The position numbers and the translations under genes are program-made. From Chitinophaga pinensis (GTDB lineage: Bacteria > Bacteroidota > Bacteroidia > M30B66), in assembly GCA_943333015.1 (NCBI GenBank), contig CALQRR010000082.1:1-7036 (forward strand): 7,036 nt of DNA, given 5' to 3'. Of the stretch, positions 6,353 through 7,036 are shown piece by piece (the first letter of the stretch is position 1; every line of letters starts with the position of its first letter). The notes under the pieces are model-generated. The model did not search any database. It saw only the letters and a list, made by a program, of their open reading frames with translations, and had not been told where the DNA came from.

Positions 6353-7036
6353 TCCGCATCGCCCATATAATTCCCGCTTTTTTGCTATTGGTGGTTCTTT
6401 TGAGCAGCTGCGAGCAAGTGATTGAATTGCCTTTGCGCGACAGTGATGCACGTCTTGTTGTTGAAGGCAGTATTACGGATGATTCAGGTTCCTGTCGGGT
6501 ACGTTTATCCCGAGTGGTGAACTATGATCAAAGCAACGATCCTTTGCTGGTTAGCGGTGCGACTGTTTTACTCTACGACAATGGAACAGAATATACACTT
6601 CCAGAAATGGAAACTGGACTTTACGCTAACCCTGTTCTGACGGGCATTCCCGGCCATGAATACCGACTGGTGGTGACTGTTGATGGAAGTACCTATTCTT
6701 CCACCAGCAACATGCAATTGAAAGTGGAAATTGATTCGCTCAGTTTGGAAGCACAATCATTTTTCTTTGATACATCCTTGGTAACGTCGGTGCATTTTAA
6801 AGACCCTGCCGGAATTGAAAACTACTACCGATATAACACCCGTTCTGGCAACAAACCCAACAACGACATTCGGATTGATCGCGACCGTTTTTTCGATGGA
6901 CAAAACGTGCATCAGCCCCTTTTTGGTGGACCTAAAATAAAACCAGGTGATACCGTTTTTGTGGAACTCTGGGGCATCGATAAAAATGTGTATGAATACT
7001 TGTCCACCCTCAACAGTATAGTTGGAGGTGCAGGAC
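6349..7036 (+). CDS. DUF4249-type outer membrane lipoprotein, 3'-truncated by the window edge
   Basis: The frame runs open from ATG at 6349 to the last base, giving at least 229 residues. A lipoprotein signal peptide occupies residues 1-20, with the lipobox LSSC and lipidated Cys21 followed by Glu, which fits transit to the outer membrane. The mature start (CEQVIELPL, then ARLVVEGSITDDSGSCRVRLSRVVNYD) matches the pattern I know for DUF4249 proteins: Cys, short acidic linker, LVVEG.ITD, then a beta-sandwich with VSGATVLLYDNG and YRLVVTVDGSTYSS. Function is not established; members commonly follow a TonB-dependent receptor, as here, and are thought to be its surface or periplasmic partner. The start codon overlaps the receptor stop (ATGA at 6349-6352), implying translational coupling. 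The missing C-terminal part probably amounts to another 100-200 residues. Family assignment is from sequence pattern only. Confidence 0.88.
   Translation, partial: MIRIAHIIPAFLLLVVLLSSCEQVIELPLRDSDARLVVEGSITDDSGSCRVRLSRVVNYDQSNDPLLVSGATVLLYDNGTEYTLPEMETGLYANPVLTGIPGHEYRLVVTVDGSTYSSTSNMQLKVEIDSLSLEAQSFFFDTSLVTSVHFKDPAGIENYYRYNTRSGNKPNNDIRIDRDRFFDGQNVHQPLFGGPKIKPGDTVFVELWGIDKNVYEYLSTLNSIVGGAG

Noticed and set aside
4019..7036. SusC/SusD polysaccharide utilisation locus
   Set aside because: The receptor is too short and lacks the SusC plug motif; the lipoprotein has a beta-sandwich LVVEG-type start and not a helical SusD fold; no glycoside hydrolase is visible.
1..7036. Defence system, prophage, insertion sequence or CRISPR array
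   Set aside because: No nuclease, transposase, integrase, reverse transcriptase or regularly spaced repeats were seen on either strand.

Overview
The window reads as chromosomal DNA of a free-living member of the Bacteroidota. The evidence is a type IX secretion sorting tail (YPNP...GIYYVTVKT...KIVLDR) on the first protein, a TonB-dependent receptor with an N-terminal carboxypeptidase-regulatory-like domain followed by a DUF4249-type lipoprotein, and starts without Shine-Dalgarno sequences. The genus cannot be told from this stretch. Hand counts of sample lines give GC near 45-50% in dxr and the receptor gene, about 40% in the membrane part of the transporter gene, and about 33% in the 3' third of that gene.

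Layout, left to right. (1) Bases 1-1194, plus strand: the 3' part of a gene for a secreted, probably kelch-like beta-propeller protein with a C-terminal type IX sorting domain; its 5' end lies outside the window. (2) Bases 1195-1526: a 332-base gap with no convincing gene. (3) Bases 1527-2561, plus: a TSUP (TauE/SafE-type) anion transporter with an extra soluble C-terminal tail. (4) Bases 2582-2605: a hairpin that probably ends both this gene and the convergent dxr. (5) Bases 2625-3776, minus: dxr (ispC), the committed step of the MEP isoprenoid pathway, with a GTG start. (6) Bases 3777-4018: a divergent intergenic region. (7) Bases 4019-6352, plus: a TonB-dependent receptor. (8) Bases 6349-7036, plus: a DUF4249-type lipoprotein that overlaps the receptor by ATGA and runs off the right edge.

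The only clear functional unit is the receptor-lipoprotein pair, which is translationally coupled and resembles a SusC/SusD arrangement without being one; its substrate is unknown. The other genes look like independent transcription units. No RNA gene, CRISPR array, insertion sequence or phage gene was seen. The least ordinary part is the transporter: a soluble tail of different base composition, with a short echo of the tail's sequence immediately before the gene's own start codon.
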